Notes: generated from the letters alone by a model not told the origin. Positions 9,134 to 19,075 are shown, counted from the first letter of the stretch. The stretch is 64,000 bases of DNA from Bacteroides_D sp963543925 (GCA_963543925.1 CAUUCP010000004.1:20172-84171); one strand, 5' to 3'. Translations and numbers: made by a program.

Positions 9134-11532
9134 AACGCTATAGCGCATTTTATCCACTTTTCGTCCTCACCCGTTACGTTCTTCACTACCCCGTTCGTAG
9201 TATCGTGGCGTGTATCGCGACGTTGGTGGGTGTGTGCTTCTACTACTGTTTGCCCTCTCCTCTTTTTCAATCCCCCACGTGTACGGTTCTTTTTTCTCGC
9301 GATGGGACGTTGCTTTCCGCGAGTATTGCGGATGATGGTCAGTATCGTTTTCCTGCTGTGGGAGAGGTACCCGAGAAATTTGCGGCGTGTGTGGTCGCGT
9401 ATGAGGATCAGTACTTCTATTACCATCTTGGGTTGAATCCTGTTTCTCTGGGGAAGGCTTGTCTCGCGAACCTTCGCGCGGGTCATGTTGTGCGCGGAGG
9501 TTCTACGCTGACGATGCAGGTGGCACGGATGCTGCACCCTGGGGCAAACCGGAGCTATTGGAACAAGCTCGTAGAGATGCTCTGGGCCGTACGTCTAGAG
9601 TTCCGTTATAGTAAGTCGGGGTTACTGGCTCTGTATGCGAGCCACGCACCGTTCGGCGGGAATGTCGTAGGGTTGGAGGCGGCAGCTTGGCGGTACTACC
9701 AGACGCGCGCCTCTAACCTGAGCTGGGGACAGATGGCCGCGTTGGCAGTGCTCCCGAATGCTCCAGCGGCGATTTATCCGGGGCGAGCAAGCGAGTCGTT
9801 TCGGCGGAAGCGGGATCAACTTTTGCAGCGCTTGCACGCACGCGGGGCGATTGACGAAGAGACACTCTCTCTGGCACTCCTAGAGCCGTTGCCAGAGCCT
9901 CCAGCGCCTTTGCCGCAGCGAGCATGGCAGCTGGTGAATCATGTTTACCGTGATGGATTGCGTGGACAGAATATCGAAACGACACTGGACTATGCGCTAC
10001 AGTGCGAGGTGGAACGCCTAGTTTCGGACTATGCCGAGCAGTATGCCGGGGCTATCGGGCGGAATACGGGGGTCTTGGTCGCCGATGTAGAGACGGGGGC
10101 GGTGCTGGCGTATGTGGGGAATGTCCCTGGTCTGAACCGCGCAGGTCAGGGGTATGTGAACATGATCACTGCACGACGTAGCTCGGGGAGTATTCTGAAG
10201 CCCTTTCTGTATGCAGGGATGTTGGAGGACGGTCTTCTATTACCTCAGGAGCTAGTCCCGGACTTGCCCGTAAAGATCGGGACTTTTGCGCCGGAAAATT
10301 CGTCGCATCAGTTTTCTGGGGCGGTACATGCCTCGGCGGCGCTATCACGTTCGCTGAATATCCCCTCTGTTCATCTTTTGCGTAGCTATGGGATCGATGT
10401 GTTTTTGGATTTATTGAAGAAGCTTGGGGCAACGACGTTCAACAAGTCAGCGGAGCACTATGGTTTACCGCTCATCTTGGGCGGAGGGGAATGTACGTTG
10501 TGGGAGATGTGTGGGATTTATGCCTCTCTTTCTCGGACTCTGACTCGTTACGTGAAAGAGGGGAACTATTTTTCGGACAACCTTCGTCCGCTACATTACT
10601 TGTTGTCGCAATCCCCCGCTCCTTCAGCGATACAGTCGTATGCACCGCTGAGTGCGAGTTCGATCTATCTGACCTTTCAGGCACTTCGCGAGGTAAACCG
10701 TCCCGAGGAGGAAACGGGCTGGGGTCTTTTCTCCTCGACGCGTTCGGTGGCTTGGAAGACGGGCACGAGCTATGGGGGGCGCGATGCTTGGGCTATAGGA
10801 GTGAATGGTCGCTATGTCGTAGGGGTATGGAATGGGAATGCTACGGGGGAAGGGTTGTCCTCGTTGAGTGGGATACAGAGCGCTGCCCCACTGATGTTTC
10901 GCGTCTGGGGTATTTTACCCAGTTGTAGCTGGTTTACCGCTCCGTACGACGATTTGCGTCCTTTGGAGGTTTGTGTTGCGAGTGGATTGCCGCCAAACGC
11001 ATACTGTCCCGTACGCGATACGATCTGGGTACCCAACCGTGAGTACGAGTATGCCCCGTGTCCCTATCACCGCTTGATACACCTTGATGCCAGTGGACGT
11101 TATCGCGTGCACGCTTCGTGTTATCCTCTTGGTCAGATGCGACACGAGCCTTGGTTTGTGCTTCCTCCAGCGATGGGGTGGTTTTACAGTAAATGGAATT
11201 CCACGTACCGCGCCTTACCGCCTTGGTTGGAGGGCTGTGACGATGGGAATGGGGTACAGAACATGCAGTTTATCTATCCCCGTCAGGAGGATGCCGAGCT
11301 TTCTGTCCCCCGCGACCTAGATGGTAAACCGAGTCCGATCCGCTTTGAGCTGGCGCATGCCCGTCCAGAGAGTCGGGTTTTCTGGCACTTGGACGATCTT
11401 TACATCGGCGAAACGCTTCACCTGCACCAGTTACAGCTTTTGCCCTCCGAGGGGGAGCATACGCTGACCGTCGTTGACGAGGGGGGGGGGCGTCGTAGTA
11501 TTCGTTTCCGAGTGATTTATCGTGCCAAATAG
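9130..11532 (+). CDS. pbpC: Penicillin-binding protein 1C
   Basis: Bifunctional peptidoglycan glycosyltransferase/transpeptidase, 800 residues from the ATG at 9130, which overlaps the cyclase stop as ATGA. A single N-terminal membrane segment (about 20-40) is followed by the GT51 domain (Glu92 in EDQYF; GGSTLTMQ), then the transpeptidase domain with Ser354-x-x-Lys357, SLN and KTGT. The C-terminal domain, rich in Cys and beta strands, is typical of PBP1C. A run of ten Gs at 11481-11490 lies some 15 codons before the stop and could slip. In many bacteria pbpC pairs with an alpha-2-macroglobulin gene; none is present here. Confidence 0.92.
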   Translation: MKRYSAFYPLFVLTRYVLHYPVRSIVACIATLVGVCFYYCLPSPLFQSPTCTVLFSRDGTLLSASIADDGQYRFPAVGEVPEKFAACVVAYEDQYFYYHLGLNPVSLGKACLANLRAGHVVRGGSTLTMQVARMLHPGANRSYWNKLVEMLWAVRLEFRYSKSGLLALYASHAPFGGNVVGLEAAAWRYYQTRASNLSWGQMAALAVLPNAPAAIYPGRASESFRRKRDQLLQRLHARGAIDEETLSLALLEPLPEPPAPLPQRAWQLVNHVYRDGLRGQNIETTLDYALQCEVERLVSDYAEQYAGAIGRNTGVLVADVETGAVLAYVGNVPGLNRAGQGYVNMITARRSSGSILKPFLYAGMLEDGLLLPQELVPDLPVKIGTFAPENSSHQFSGAVHASAALSRSLNIPSVHLLRSYGIDVFLDLLKKLGATTFNKSAEHYGLPLILGGGECTLWEMCGIYASLSRTLTRYVKEGNYFSDNLRPLHYLLSQSPAPSAIQSYAPLSASSIYLTFQALREVNRPEEETGWGLFSSTRSVAWKTGTSYGGRDAWAIGVNGRYVVGVWNGNATGEGLSSLSGIQSAAPLMFRVWGILPSCSWFTAPYDDLRPLEVCVASGLPPNAYCPVRDTIWVPNREYEYAPCPYHRLIHLDASGRYRVHASCYPLGQMRHEPWFVLPPAMGWFYSKWNSTYRALPPWLEGCDDGNGVQNMQFIYPRQEDAELSVPRDLDGKPSPIRFELAHARPESRVFWHLDDLYIGETLHLHQLQLLPSEGEHTLTVVDEGGGRRSIRFRVIYRAK

Positions 11533-11576
11533 CCCAGAGGGATAGGATGGTTTCGATCTGCTACATTGCATTTTCC

Positions 11577-11584
11577 TATCTTTG
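11577..11584 (+). promoter_or_regulatory. -7 element upstream of the gingipain-like gene
   Basis: TATCTTTG ends 6 bases before the ATG at 11591, implying a leader of only a few bases and transcription independent of pbpC. Confidence 0.5.
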
Positions 11585-11590
11585 TGAGCG

Positions 11591-14500
11591 ATGAAGTGCA
11601 CTCAACACACGCCTAGCGTTCTGGTTCGCTATCTCCTGCTCTTCGGGGGAGTTCTCCTTCTTTTTGTAGTATCGCTGTGCGGACATGCTCAGACACGAGA
11701 ACGACTATCGTGGCACGAAGAACGTAGGGGTGATGAGATGACACTCCGGTTATTGTTACCCCCACTACGACTGGCGAGTGTAGCGGGTTATGCTTCGGGA
11801 CAAATCCCCCTGCTTGAGGGTGGGATATCTTGGGCATCCGCAGGCGCTCCTGATGTACCCGAGGTAGCTTACGAGTTCCCCGTAGAGGGGGAGACAGGCG
11901 CAGTACTGCTGGGCTACGACAGGCGTAACGAGGCGCAACACACGGGAGTGGAAATCGCCCCGGCGAGCGCCCCCAGTTTGGTAGGTCGTCCCCAGCCGCC
12001 GCGGCAGCAAGGGGAGATCTATTCACAAGACGTCCTTTTTCCACAAGACGTGGTAGAGCTGAGTGCTCCGTATTATGCTGGGGATGGATGGTATCAGACA
12101 CTGTATGTACGTCCGTATGCTTACAACCCCAGACGGGGTATTTTCTATTCGTGTAGCGAGGTTGTCGTTCGTTTGTCTGGGGTAAAACGGATTGTGCGTC
12201 GCCCTCAGGTTTCGACCCGCGGTGTACTCTCCACGACGGAGCAGGGGGTTTTGCTGGTGGTGACCCCTTCGCACTATTTGAAGATCCTCGAGCCCTTTTT
12301 GCGTTGGAAACAAGACCGCGGCTTGGGTGTCGAGGTCTTACTCTTCGGCGGGGGGGATGCGAAGTACCCTAATGTGCAGGATACGACCGCGCTTCTGCAT
12401 TATCTTCGGGAGCGCTATGGGCAGCATGAACGCCCACTGAAGTACGTGCTATTGGTGGGGAATCGGAAAGAGGTTCCCCCTTTGCGACGTCAAGGAGCTA
12501 CGCGCATAGCAGATAGTGACCAAGCGTATGGACAGATGGTGGGTGAGGATTCTCGTAACGAGATTTACGTAGGACGCTTTCCTGCCTATACACAGGAGCA
12601 GCTCTTGACCCAGATTCAACGGGTCTTGTATTACGAACGCGACCTAAGGGGAGACAAGAGCACGTATACGCAGGCGCTGTGTATCGCTTCTGACGAGGGT
12701 GGGGGACTTGGCGACAATGGAGAGACCGACCTTGAACACTCGGAGATCTTGCGCTCGACCCTGCTCAATGGAGGGTATACGAAAGTTTCTCTGCTCTACG
12801 ACACGCCACGCAAGGCGCTGAGTGCGGATACGGTGGCGAGTGTGATCGCCACGGGGCTAGGGGTGATCAACTACATCGGGCATGGCTACAGCAACCGTTG
12901 GACGACCTCGGGGTATTCAGTCAACAACATTTTTGCGCAAGAGCAAACAGAGACGCACCCCGTGATCTTTGACGTGGCTTGTAGTAATGGGAACATGGAG
13001 GTTTCTCCGTGCTTTGCCGAGGCGTGGATGTGGGCACAACACCAGCAGCGCCCCAGTGGTGCGATAGGGATCTGCGCGAGTAGTGAGGAACAACACTGGG
13101 CAGCTCCGATGCGCGCTCAGGATCGGATGAACGACTTGTTGACCAAGCGCACTGTACACCCGGACGTGGTGACCCTCGGGGGGATAGTGAATGCAGGGAT
13201 AGCCGAGATGTTGGTACATTACCGCGATACCCCCTTGAGTCAGGGACGTACGACCGCCGAGACGTGGACACTGTTTGGCGACCCAAGTGTCGTGCTGCGG
13301 AGTAAAGTGCCCGAACGTTTGTCGGTCACACATGAGACCGAGTGCTACGTATCGGACACGGAGTTCTGTATTTCCTGTAGTTCGGAAAATATCGAAGCGA
13401 CGCTGCGCGTGGGGTATCCGTCTGGCGATACGGTGTATTTTCCATGCGAAATCCAAGAAGGAAAGGGGTGTTTCAAGGGGTTACAATTAACCCAAGGGGC
13501 GAGTCTCCACCTGACCGTATGGGGGGTAAATAAAGAGACCTATACCGCAGATATCCCCTGTACAGAGGGTACGGCTGGTGATATTAGGATACGCACGCTA
13601 TCCTTAGTACCGATCTCCGTAGCCCAGCCCAATAGATTTTCTGCAGGGGATGAATGGGAGGTTCGTTGCTCGCTCTACTACACGGGGACGCAACTGCCTT
13701 ATGGTGGTTTAGAAGGCACGCTGTCGCTAGCCCCTGACGGAGGGCTGGTCTCTCTGGGGGGTGGTCAGCCAATCGCCCCCTTTACGGGAGTCAATCAGGA
13801 GATAGAGTGGGTGGTAGGACGTTTCTCTATCAGCAAGGACGTAACGAATCAGACCATCGCGACGCTCTCTGTGTCTTTGCAAAAGGAAGGAACGACGGTT
13901 GCGACGCGCACCTATTCGAACCGTGTAGACGCGGTCGAAGTGCGGATTCTGAGTCTTCGGAGTGCGCGCTCGCTCATAGTCCAAGCGGGTGAATCCATTG
14001 CACTATCCGTCCTTTTAGAGAACAAGAGCGCAATAGCCATGAGGGGGGGACGCCTACGTCTACGTTGGGAAAGGGAGAACGGGGCACAGATCGGGGAGTC
14101 CATCGTTCAGCACGAACTCGGAACGCTCGCCGCATATACGAAACACACGGAACAGGTATCGGTGACCCTCCCGCCAACCCTGACTTCGATGGAGTCCGTA
14201 CGGTTGGTTGCCGAGCTATGGATAGAGGATGCCCTTCATACACAAGAAGCTCTTTCTCTCATCGAGGGGTTACCGATGGCACCTGACATCGAATGGCAGC
14301 ATGGTTTTCCATTCTCACGAAAAAGGGGCGAGTTGTTAGAGACACGTTACTACTTCGGCGAGCCCGTACTGGAGGGTCGGACGAACCGCATCGTGGGTGT
14401 GCAAATTCCCATTTTCTCTTCAGCGTCAGAACTCCGCGTGCGAGGCTTGTATGCTGATATCCTGACGCTAGAGGCGCAGAAGCAAGAACTCAGTAGTACG

Positions 14501-15499
14501 CATATCGAGGCTAAGCAGAACGGAGGGCGGGATACCGTACTTCGGATCGAAAACAATTATGTCACCCTTCCTCTCCCAGCCTTTAACTACAATGAGATTA
14601 CGATGAGCGACCTCGTGCTTCGGCTTCAGAGCATCGGAATCTCTGAGACGGCCGCTTACCACATTCCTGGTCAGTGCACCACGGGGGTACGGACCGTGCG
14701 TCTCTCCCGCCCTTTAGGAGAAGAGGGTGTAGACTCGACCTACGGGGTGTCCTCATTACCGAAATTACGCTTTGTCTATGCTCAGAAGACAGACTTTCAC
14801 TTTACGGTGGTAGACGAGGGGGGTGCACCTGTCTCGTTTGCGAAATTGGATCTTTTCGACCAGATCTTCCATACTGATGCCCAGGGGGAGGTAACCTTCT
14901 CTTTTACTGAGGGGGATTATAAATGCGAAGTCTACTCTGCCGAGCATGGTTCCCAGTACTTCTGGTTGCGCTTGCGCAAGGAGCACCCAGCGATCCGCTT
15001 GGTGTTGCACGCGCCCGAGCTACAAACAGTAATTTGCCTATTGAAGGATAAGGTTACAGAGCAGCTCATCGCTGATGGCGAGATAAGCTATGCAGGGGAA
15101 CGGGTTACGAGCAATGAGGCGGGGGAGTATATATTGCACCTTCCTGGCGGGACTCGTTATGTGAACGCCTTCGCGGAAGGCTATTACGGTGGGGCGCGTC
15201 GTCTACCAATCACGGGGAGTACCACGCGGGTTGAGATATGGCTCTCGCCACGGGAGCTCTCATCGTCCCTAACGTTGGAGACGCGCCCGAACCCCGTACA
15301 TTCTTTTCTAGAACTTTCCTCTCATTCGTTACTGACAGAGCTTCGGATTTATGACCTGCATGGGGTCGCCGTCGTGCAACAAAAGTTAGAAGGATATCAT
15401 TACTCGGTAGAGCTGGGACACCTGCCACGGGGGATCTATCTACTGGAGGTATACGGGCGTGGGACAGGAGTTGTACGGCGTAGAATAGTGAAAGATTGA
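11591..15499 (+). CDS. Gingipain-like C25 cysteine protease with T9SS type A sorting domain
   Basis: Secreted cysteine protease of 1302 residues. The signal peptide is cleaved before Gln34. A propeptide (about 35-210) ends at a candidate processing Arg210. The catalytic domain (about 215-575) has His431 in YIGHG and Cys464 in DVACSNG, followed by SPCFAEA and WAAPMRAQD, which closely match gingipain R/K as I remember them. An immunoglobulin-like domain follows (about 575-660), then beta-rich domains and a C-terminal sorting domain (about 1230-1302: RPNPVHSF and ending RRRIVKD). The SDQAYGQMVGED segment resembles the Rgp subsite region, hinting at arginine preference, but this is inference. PorU is another C25 family, but the gingipain-type catalytic and Ig regions argue against it. 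YihY follows directly. Confidence 0.88.
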   Translation: MKCTQHTPSVLVRYLLLFGGVLLLFVVSLCGHAQTRERLSWHEERRGDEMTLRLLLPPLRLASVAGYASGQIPLLEGGISWASAGAPDVPEVAYEFPVEGETGAVLLGYDRRNEAQHTGVEIAPASAPSLVGRPQPPRQQGEIYSQDVLFPQDVVELSAPYYAGDGWYQTLYVRPYAYNPRRGIFYSCSEVVVRLSGVKRIVRRPQVSTRGVLSTTEQGVLLVVTPSHYLKILEPFLRWKQDRGLGVEVLLFGGGDAKYPNVQDTTALLHYLRERYGQHERPLKYVLLVGNRKEVPPLRRQGATRIADSDQAYGQMVGEDSRNEIYVGRFPAYTQEQLLTQIQRVLYYERDLRGDKSTYTQALCIASDEGGGLGDNGETDLEHSEILRSTLLNGGYTKVSLLYDTPRKALSADTVASVIATGLGVINYIGHGYSNRWTTSGYSVNNIFAQEQTETHPVIFDVACSNGNMEVSPCFAEAWMWAQHQQRPSGAIGICASSEEQHWAAPMRAQDRMNDLLTKRTVHPDVVTLGGIVNAGIAEMLVHYRDTPLSQGRTTAETWTLFGDPSVVLRSKVPERLSVTHETECYVSDTEFCISCSSENIEATLRVGYPSGDTVYFPCEIQEGKGCFKGLQLTQGASLHLTVWGVNKETYTADIPCTEGTAGDIRIRTLSLVPISVAQPNRFSAGDEWEVRCSLYYTGTQLPYGGLEGTLSLAPDGGLVSLGGGQPIAPFTGVNQEIEWVVGRFSISKDVTNQTIATLSVSLQKEGTTVATRTYSNRVDAVEVRILSLRSARSLIVQAGESIALSVLLENKSAIAMRGGRLRLRWERENGAQIGESIVQHELGTLAAYTKHTEQVSVTLPPTLTSMESVRLVAELWIEDALHTQEALSLIEGLPMAPDIEWQHGFPFSRKRGELLETRYYFGEPVLEGRTNRIVGVQIPIFSSASELRVRGLYADILTLEAQKQELSSTHIEAKQNGGRDTVLRIENNYVTLPLPAFNYNEITMSDLVLRLQSIGISETAAYHIPGQCTTGVRTVRLSRPLGEEGVDSTYGVSSLPKLRFVYAQKTDFHFTVVDEGGAPVSFAKLDLFDQIFHTDAQGEVTFSFTEGDYKCEVYSAEHGSQYFWLRLRKEHPAIRLVLHAPELQTVICLLKDKVTEQLIADGEISYAGERVTSNEAGEYILHLPGGTRYVNAFAEGYYGGARRLPITGSTTRVEIWLSPRELSSSLTLETRPNPVHSFLELSSHSLLTELRIYDLHGVAVVQQKLEGYHYSVELGHLPRGIYLLEVYGRGTGVVRRRIVKD

Positions 15500-16866
15500 T
15501 GGGCGAACGAAAGAAGAAAATCAGTAAGGCGCGAGCCTACTACCAACGTTTCTTGCATTTTATCCACCGCGATGTTTGGATCATCGAGTACGAGGAGTCA
15601 CCTCGTGCTCGGCAACGTTTGCTTCGGGTGCTACGGATCATCCTTTTGGTTCTACGGGAGTTTACCCACAACAGTGTGCAACTGCGAGCAACGGCACTGA
15701 CCTACTACTCTATGATGTCGATGGTGCCGATCGTGGCCATGGGCTTTGGTATCGCGAAGGGTTTTGGTCTGGAACGGCGGTTGACAGAGCTCATTCACGA
15801 ACGTCTATCGACCTACCCCGAACTGAGTACCAAGTTGATCGAATTCTCCTCGGCACTTCTCGAGCGCACGGGCGCAGGTCTTATCGCGGGGATCGGGGTA
15901 GTGATGCTCTTCTGGTCGGTCATCAAGGTCTTTAACAACATCGAGAAGTCGTTTAACGTCATCTGGCGTATCACGACCCCCCGGAGCTGGTTTCGCAAGT
16001 TTAGCGACTATCTGTCCATGATGCTTCTGGCGCCCCTACTCATCCTTGTAGCGAGTAGTGCCAACGTTTTTCTGAAATCCTTTTTGATGAAAGCGGCACA
16101 GGACATCGAGGTGCTGGGTCTACTGAAGAACTATATGCTGGTTCTGCTTCGGCTGACACCCTACGTCCTGCTCTCGCTTGCGTTTACTTTCCTGTACGTG
16201 GTGATGCCGAACACGAAGGTCAAGTTCTCCTCGGCACTGATAGCTGGCTCGGTGGCGGGGATTGGTTTTGCTGTCACACAGTGGTTCTACCTAGCGTTCC
16301 AGTTCGGCGTGTCTCGGTACAATGGGATCTATGGGAGCTTTGCAGCCCTTCCGTTATTTCTGGTCTGGTTGCAAGTGAGCTGGTTGATCGTGCTGGTGGG
16401 TGCCGAGCTCTCCTATGCAATCCAGAACGTGAAGCTCTATGAGTTTGAACGCGATGCGAACAACCTTAGTCCGAAACGGACAAAAGTGCTGAGCATGCTG
16501 CTCTTGGCGACCATCGTACAGCGATTCAAACTCGGGGAGCGCCCGCTAACCTCCGACGAACTGGCTCAGGAGCACGGGATACCGCTTCGCCTTGTGAATC
16601 GTCTCCTTCACTGGATGGTAGAAACCAAGCTCCTGAGTATGGTCTATACAGAAGATGAGACAGTGCCCGCCTATGAACCAGGACAGACAACCGAGAAATA
16701 TAGCATCGACTATCTTGTACAAAAGCATGACGAATGTGGTACGACGATCGCGGCACGTGGGAAGCTGCTGCCGATCATCGAAGAGTTATATGAGAACTAC
16801 ATGAAGCACGTGGCGTCGGAACGCTACACGCTACAGTCGATGATCGAGACCGTGGAGACGAAATAA
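15499..16866 (+). CDS. YihY/BrkB family inner membrane protein
   Basis: Polytopic inner membrane protein of 455 residues, from the YihY (formerly RNase BN-like) family, whose molecular function is unsettled. After a basic cytoplasmic N-terminus (about 45 residues) there are about six membrane helices up to residue 310, with the family motifs RATALTYYSMMSMVP, RYNGIYGSFAALPLFLVWLQ and WLIVLVGAELSYA. The last 140 residues form a soluble domain with a winged-helix-like pattern (about 335-400). The start is the ATG at 15499, sharing one base with the protease stop (TGATG); an upstream TTG at 15496 is less likely. It is co-transcribed with the protease and probably unrelated in function. Confidence 0.88.
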   Translation: MGERKKKISKARAYYQRFLHFIHRDVWIIEYEESPRARQRLLRVLRIILLVLREFTHNSVQLRATALTYYSMMSMVPIVAMGFGIAKGFGLERRLTELIHERLSTYPELSTKLIEFSSALLERTGAGLIAGIGVVMLFWSVIKVFNNIEKSFNVIWRITTPRSWFRKFSDYLSMMLLAPLLILVASSANVFLKSFLMKAAQDIEVLGLLKNYMLVLLRLTPYVLLSLAFTFLYVVMPNTKVKFSSALIAGSVAGIGFAVTQWFYLAFQFGVSRYNGIYGSFAALPLFLVWLQVSWLIVLVGAELSYAIQNVKLYEFERDANNLSPKRTKVLSMLLLATIVQRFKLGERPLTSDELAQEHGIPLRLVNRLLHWMVETKLLSMVYTEDETVPAYEPGQTTEKYSIDYLVQKHDECGTTIAARGKLLPIIEELYENYMKHVASERYTLQSMIETVETK

Positions 16867-16890
16867 CCTCCCAGCGGAGGCGAACAAGAG

Positions 16891-18909
16891 ATGGACAAGT
16901 TCAAGCTAGAGGCTTCTTTCAAACCGATGGGCGACCAACCCGCAGCGATTCGCGATCTGGTCGATGGGTTTCGCAACGGCGAACGAAGTCAGGTTCTGCT
17001 GGGGGTGACGGGATCGGGAAAGACCTTTACGGCGGCGAATATGATCGCCGAGCTCAATCGTCCTACGCTTGTCCTGAGCCACAACAAGACGCTCGCCGCA
17101 CAACTCTACAGCGAATTCAAAGGCTTCTTCCCCCACAACCGCGTAGAGTATTTCGTTTCCTACTACGACTATTACCAGCCAGAGGCTTATATCCCCTCGA
17201 CAGATACCTACATAGAAAAAGACCTCTCGATCAACGACGAGATTGAAAAGCTGCGACTGAGTACGACCTCTGCACTGCTGTCGGGGCGGAATGATGTTAT
17301 CGTAGTCTGCTCGGTTTCCTGTCTCTATGGGATTGGTAACCCGGCGGATTTCCACGAAAACACCGTAACCCTAAAGGTCGGGGGGCGTGTAAACCAAGAC
17401 CAGTTCCTACGCCACCTGGTGAATGCCACCTATATGCGTACAGAGCTTGTTCTGGAACGTGGTAACTTTCGGGTGAAGGGGGACACCGTAGATATCGCCG
17501 TCGCTTATGGGGACTATGCCTACCGGATATTCTTCTGGGGGAACGAGATCGAGCGGCTACAGAGCTTTGACCCGCTTACGGGGGGTATCATCGACGACAA
17601 TCTGCCAGAGGTTACTATTTACCCAGCCAGCATCTTTGTGACGACAAAAGAGCACTTAAAACGGGCAATACGGGCAATACAGGATGACCTTGTACGACAG
17701 ATCGACTTCTTTGAGAGCGAAGGGAAGTATGCGGAAGCCAAACGTCTGCAGATGCGTGTGGAGAACGACATGGAGATGATGCGCGAGCTCGGGTATTGCA
17801 AAGGAGTAGAAAACTACTCGCGCTACTTCGACGGGCGTCCTCCGGGGTCTCGTCCTTTCTGTCTATTGGACTACTTCCCAGAGAACTTCCTGACGGTCAT
17901 TGACGAGAGCCACGTGACGATCCCACAGGTGAAGGGGATGTATGGTGGGGACTTTGCACGAAAGAGCAATCTGGTGGAGTATGGTTTTCGGCTTCCCGCC
18001 GCGCTTGATAACCGCCCCCTACGTCTGGAGGAGTTCGAAGCTCAGGTGGGGCAGGTACTCTACGTGAGTGCTACGCCCGCAGATTATGAGCTAGAAAAGA
18101 GTGGCGGGGTTTTCGTAGAGCAGCTCATTCGCCCCACGGGGGTACTCGACCCACGCATTGAGGTGCGCCCCATCCGAGGGCAGATCGACGACCTGTTGCA
18201 CGAGATACAGCTACGCAAGGAACGAAGCGAACGCGTATTGGTCACGACCCTCACGAAGAAGATGGCAGAGAACCTGACGGACTTCCTGCGAGGGGTAGGC
18301 GTGCAGTGCGAGTATATCCACTCGGACGTTGATACGCTCGACCGCGTACGAATCCTGGACGAGTTGCGCGCAGGCGACTTTGATGTGCTAATCGGGGTGA
18401 ACCTCCTACGCGAGGGGTTAGACCTACCCGAGGTCTCGTTGGTAGCCATCCTCGATGCGGACAAAGAGGGCTTTCTTCGTTCGACACGCGCCCTGACCCA
18501 GACAGCGGGGCGGGCGGCACGCAACGTGAATGGATTGGTGATCATGTATGCCGATCACATCACAGATTCGATGCAGAGCACCATCAGCGAGACTGAGCGT
18601 CGGCGCAAGATACAACACGAGTATAACGTGACGCACCATCTGACACCACAACAGTTGAAGAAGAAGACACGCAAGTCGCTCCTCGAGGGGAGTGCGGTAG
18701 ATTTCCTCTTTGACAATAGCGACAAGAAGGAGGAAAGTAAAAAGGAGGTAACGCCCGTAGCGACTCGTCTCTCACCCGCCGAACTGCGGAAGGCTATCCA
18801 ACAAGAAGAGCGAGCGATGAAAGAGGCTGCGAAGAAGAAGGATTTCAAAGCCGCCGCCGCCCACCGCGATCGGATGTTTGCCCTACAAAAAGGGTTGGAA
18901 GAAAACTAG
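16891..18909 (+). CDS. uvrB: Excinuclease ABC subunit B
   Basis: Damage-recognition helicase of nucleotide excision repair; 672 residues, full length. Walker A GVTGSGKT at 38-45, the beta-hairpin YYDYYQPEAYIP at about 93-104, DEAD-type motif DESH, helicase motif VI QTAGRAARN, and a C-terminal UVR motif (last 35 residues, KKKDFKAAAAHRDRMFALQ) for UvrC binding. Start at ATG 16891, 25 bases after YihY, with GGAGG-like sequence upstream. Partner uvrA and uvrC are not in the window. Confidence 0.98.
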   Translation: MDKFKLEASFKPMGDQPAAIRDLVDGFRNGERSQVLLGVTGSGKTFTAANMIAELNRPTLVLSHNKTLAAQLYSEFKGFFPHNRVEYFVSYYDYYQPEAYIPSTDTYIEKDLSINDEIEKLRLSTTSALLSGRNDVIVVCSVSCLYGIGNPADFHENTVTLKVGGRVNQDQFLRHLVNATYMRTELVLERGNFRVKGDTVDIAVAYGDYAYRIFFWGNEIERLQSFDPLTGGIIDDNLPEVTIYPASIFVTTKEHLKRAIRAIQDDLVRQIDFFESEGKYAEAKRLQMRVENDMEMMRELGYCKGVENYSRYFDGRPPGSRPFCLLDYFPENFLTVIDESHVTIPQVKGMYGGDFARKSNLVEYGFRLPAALDNRPLRLEEFEAQVGQVLYVSATPADYELEKSGGVFVEQLIRPTGVLDPRIEVRPIRGQIDDLLHEIQLRKERSERVLVTTLTKKMAENLTDFLRGVGVQCEYIHSDVDTLDRVRILDELRAGDFDVLIGVNLLREGLDLPEVSLVAILDADKEGFLRSTRALTQTAGRAARNVNGLVIMYADHITDSMQSTISETERRRKIQHEYNVTHHLTPQQLKKKTRKSLLEGSAVDFLFDNSDKKEESKKEVTPVATRLSPAELRKAIQQEERAMKEAAKKKDFKAAAAHRDRMFALQKGLEEN

Positions 18910-18959
18910 CACCACGGCGACAGTCTATAACTAGGGAAGAGTTTTTTTATCCCCCTCCA

Positions 18960-19075
18960 TCCCAGTTTCCGTCTGGCTTTAGGGTACGCTCCCCCTACTC
19001 TCCTGCTACGCGCCATTTTGCGTTAACATTTTTTTTGAGAACTTGCCTCGTGCTTAATATAAACCATTGACTATA
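18960..19075 (+). promoter_or_regulatory. Duplicated leader/promoter region of the DUF285 adhesin gene
   Basis: About 115 bases that recur almost base for base at 63815-63930, in both cases ending at an ATG-AGA-AAG start. The conserved core includes CTGCTACGCGCCATTTTG, then GTTAAC (19022-19027) and a run of eight Ts (19029-19036), and a TAAACCATTGAC segment just before the ATG. No TAnnTTTG element is evident, so a different promoter class or a leader RNA is possible. Confidence 0.5.
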
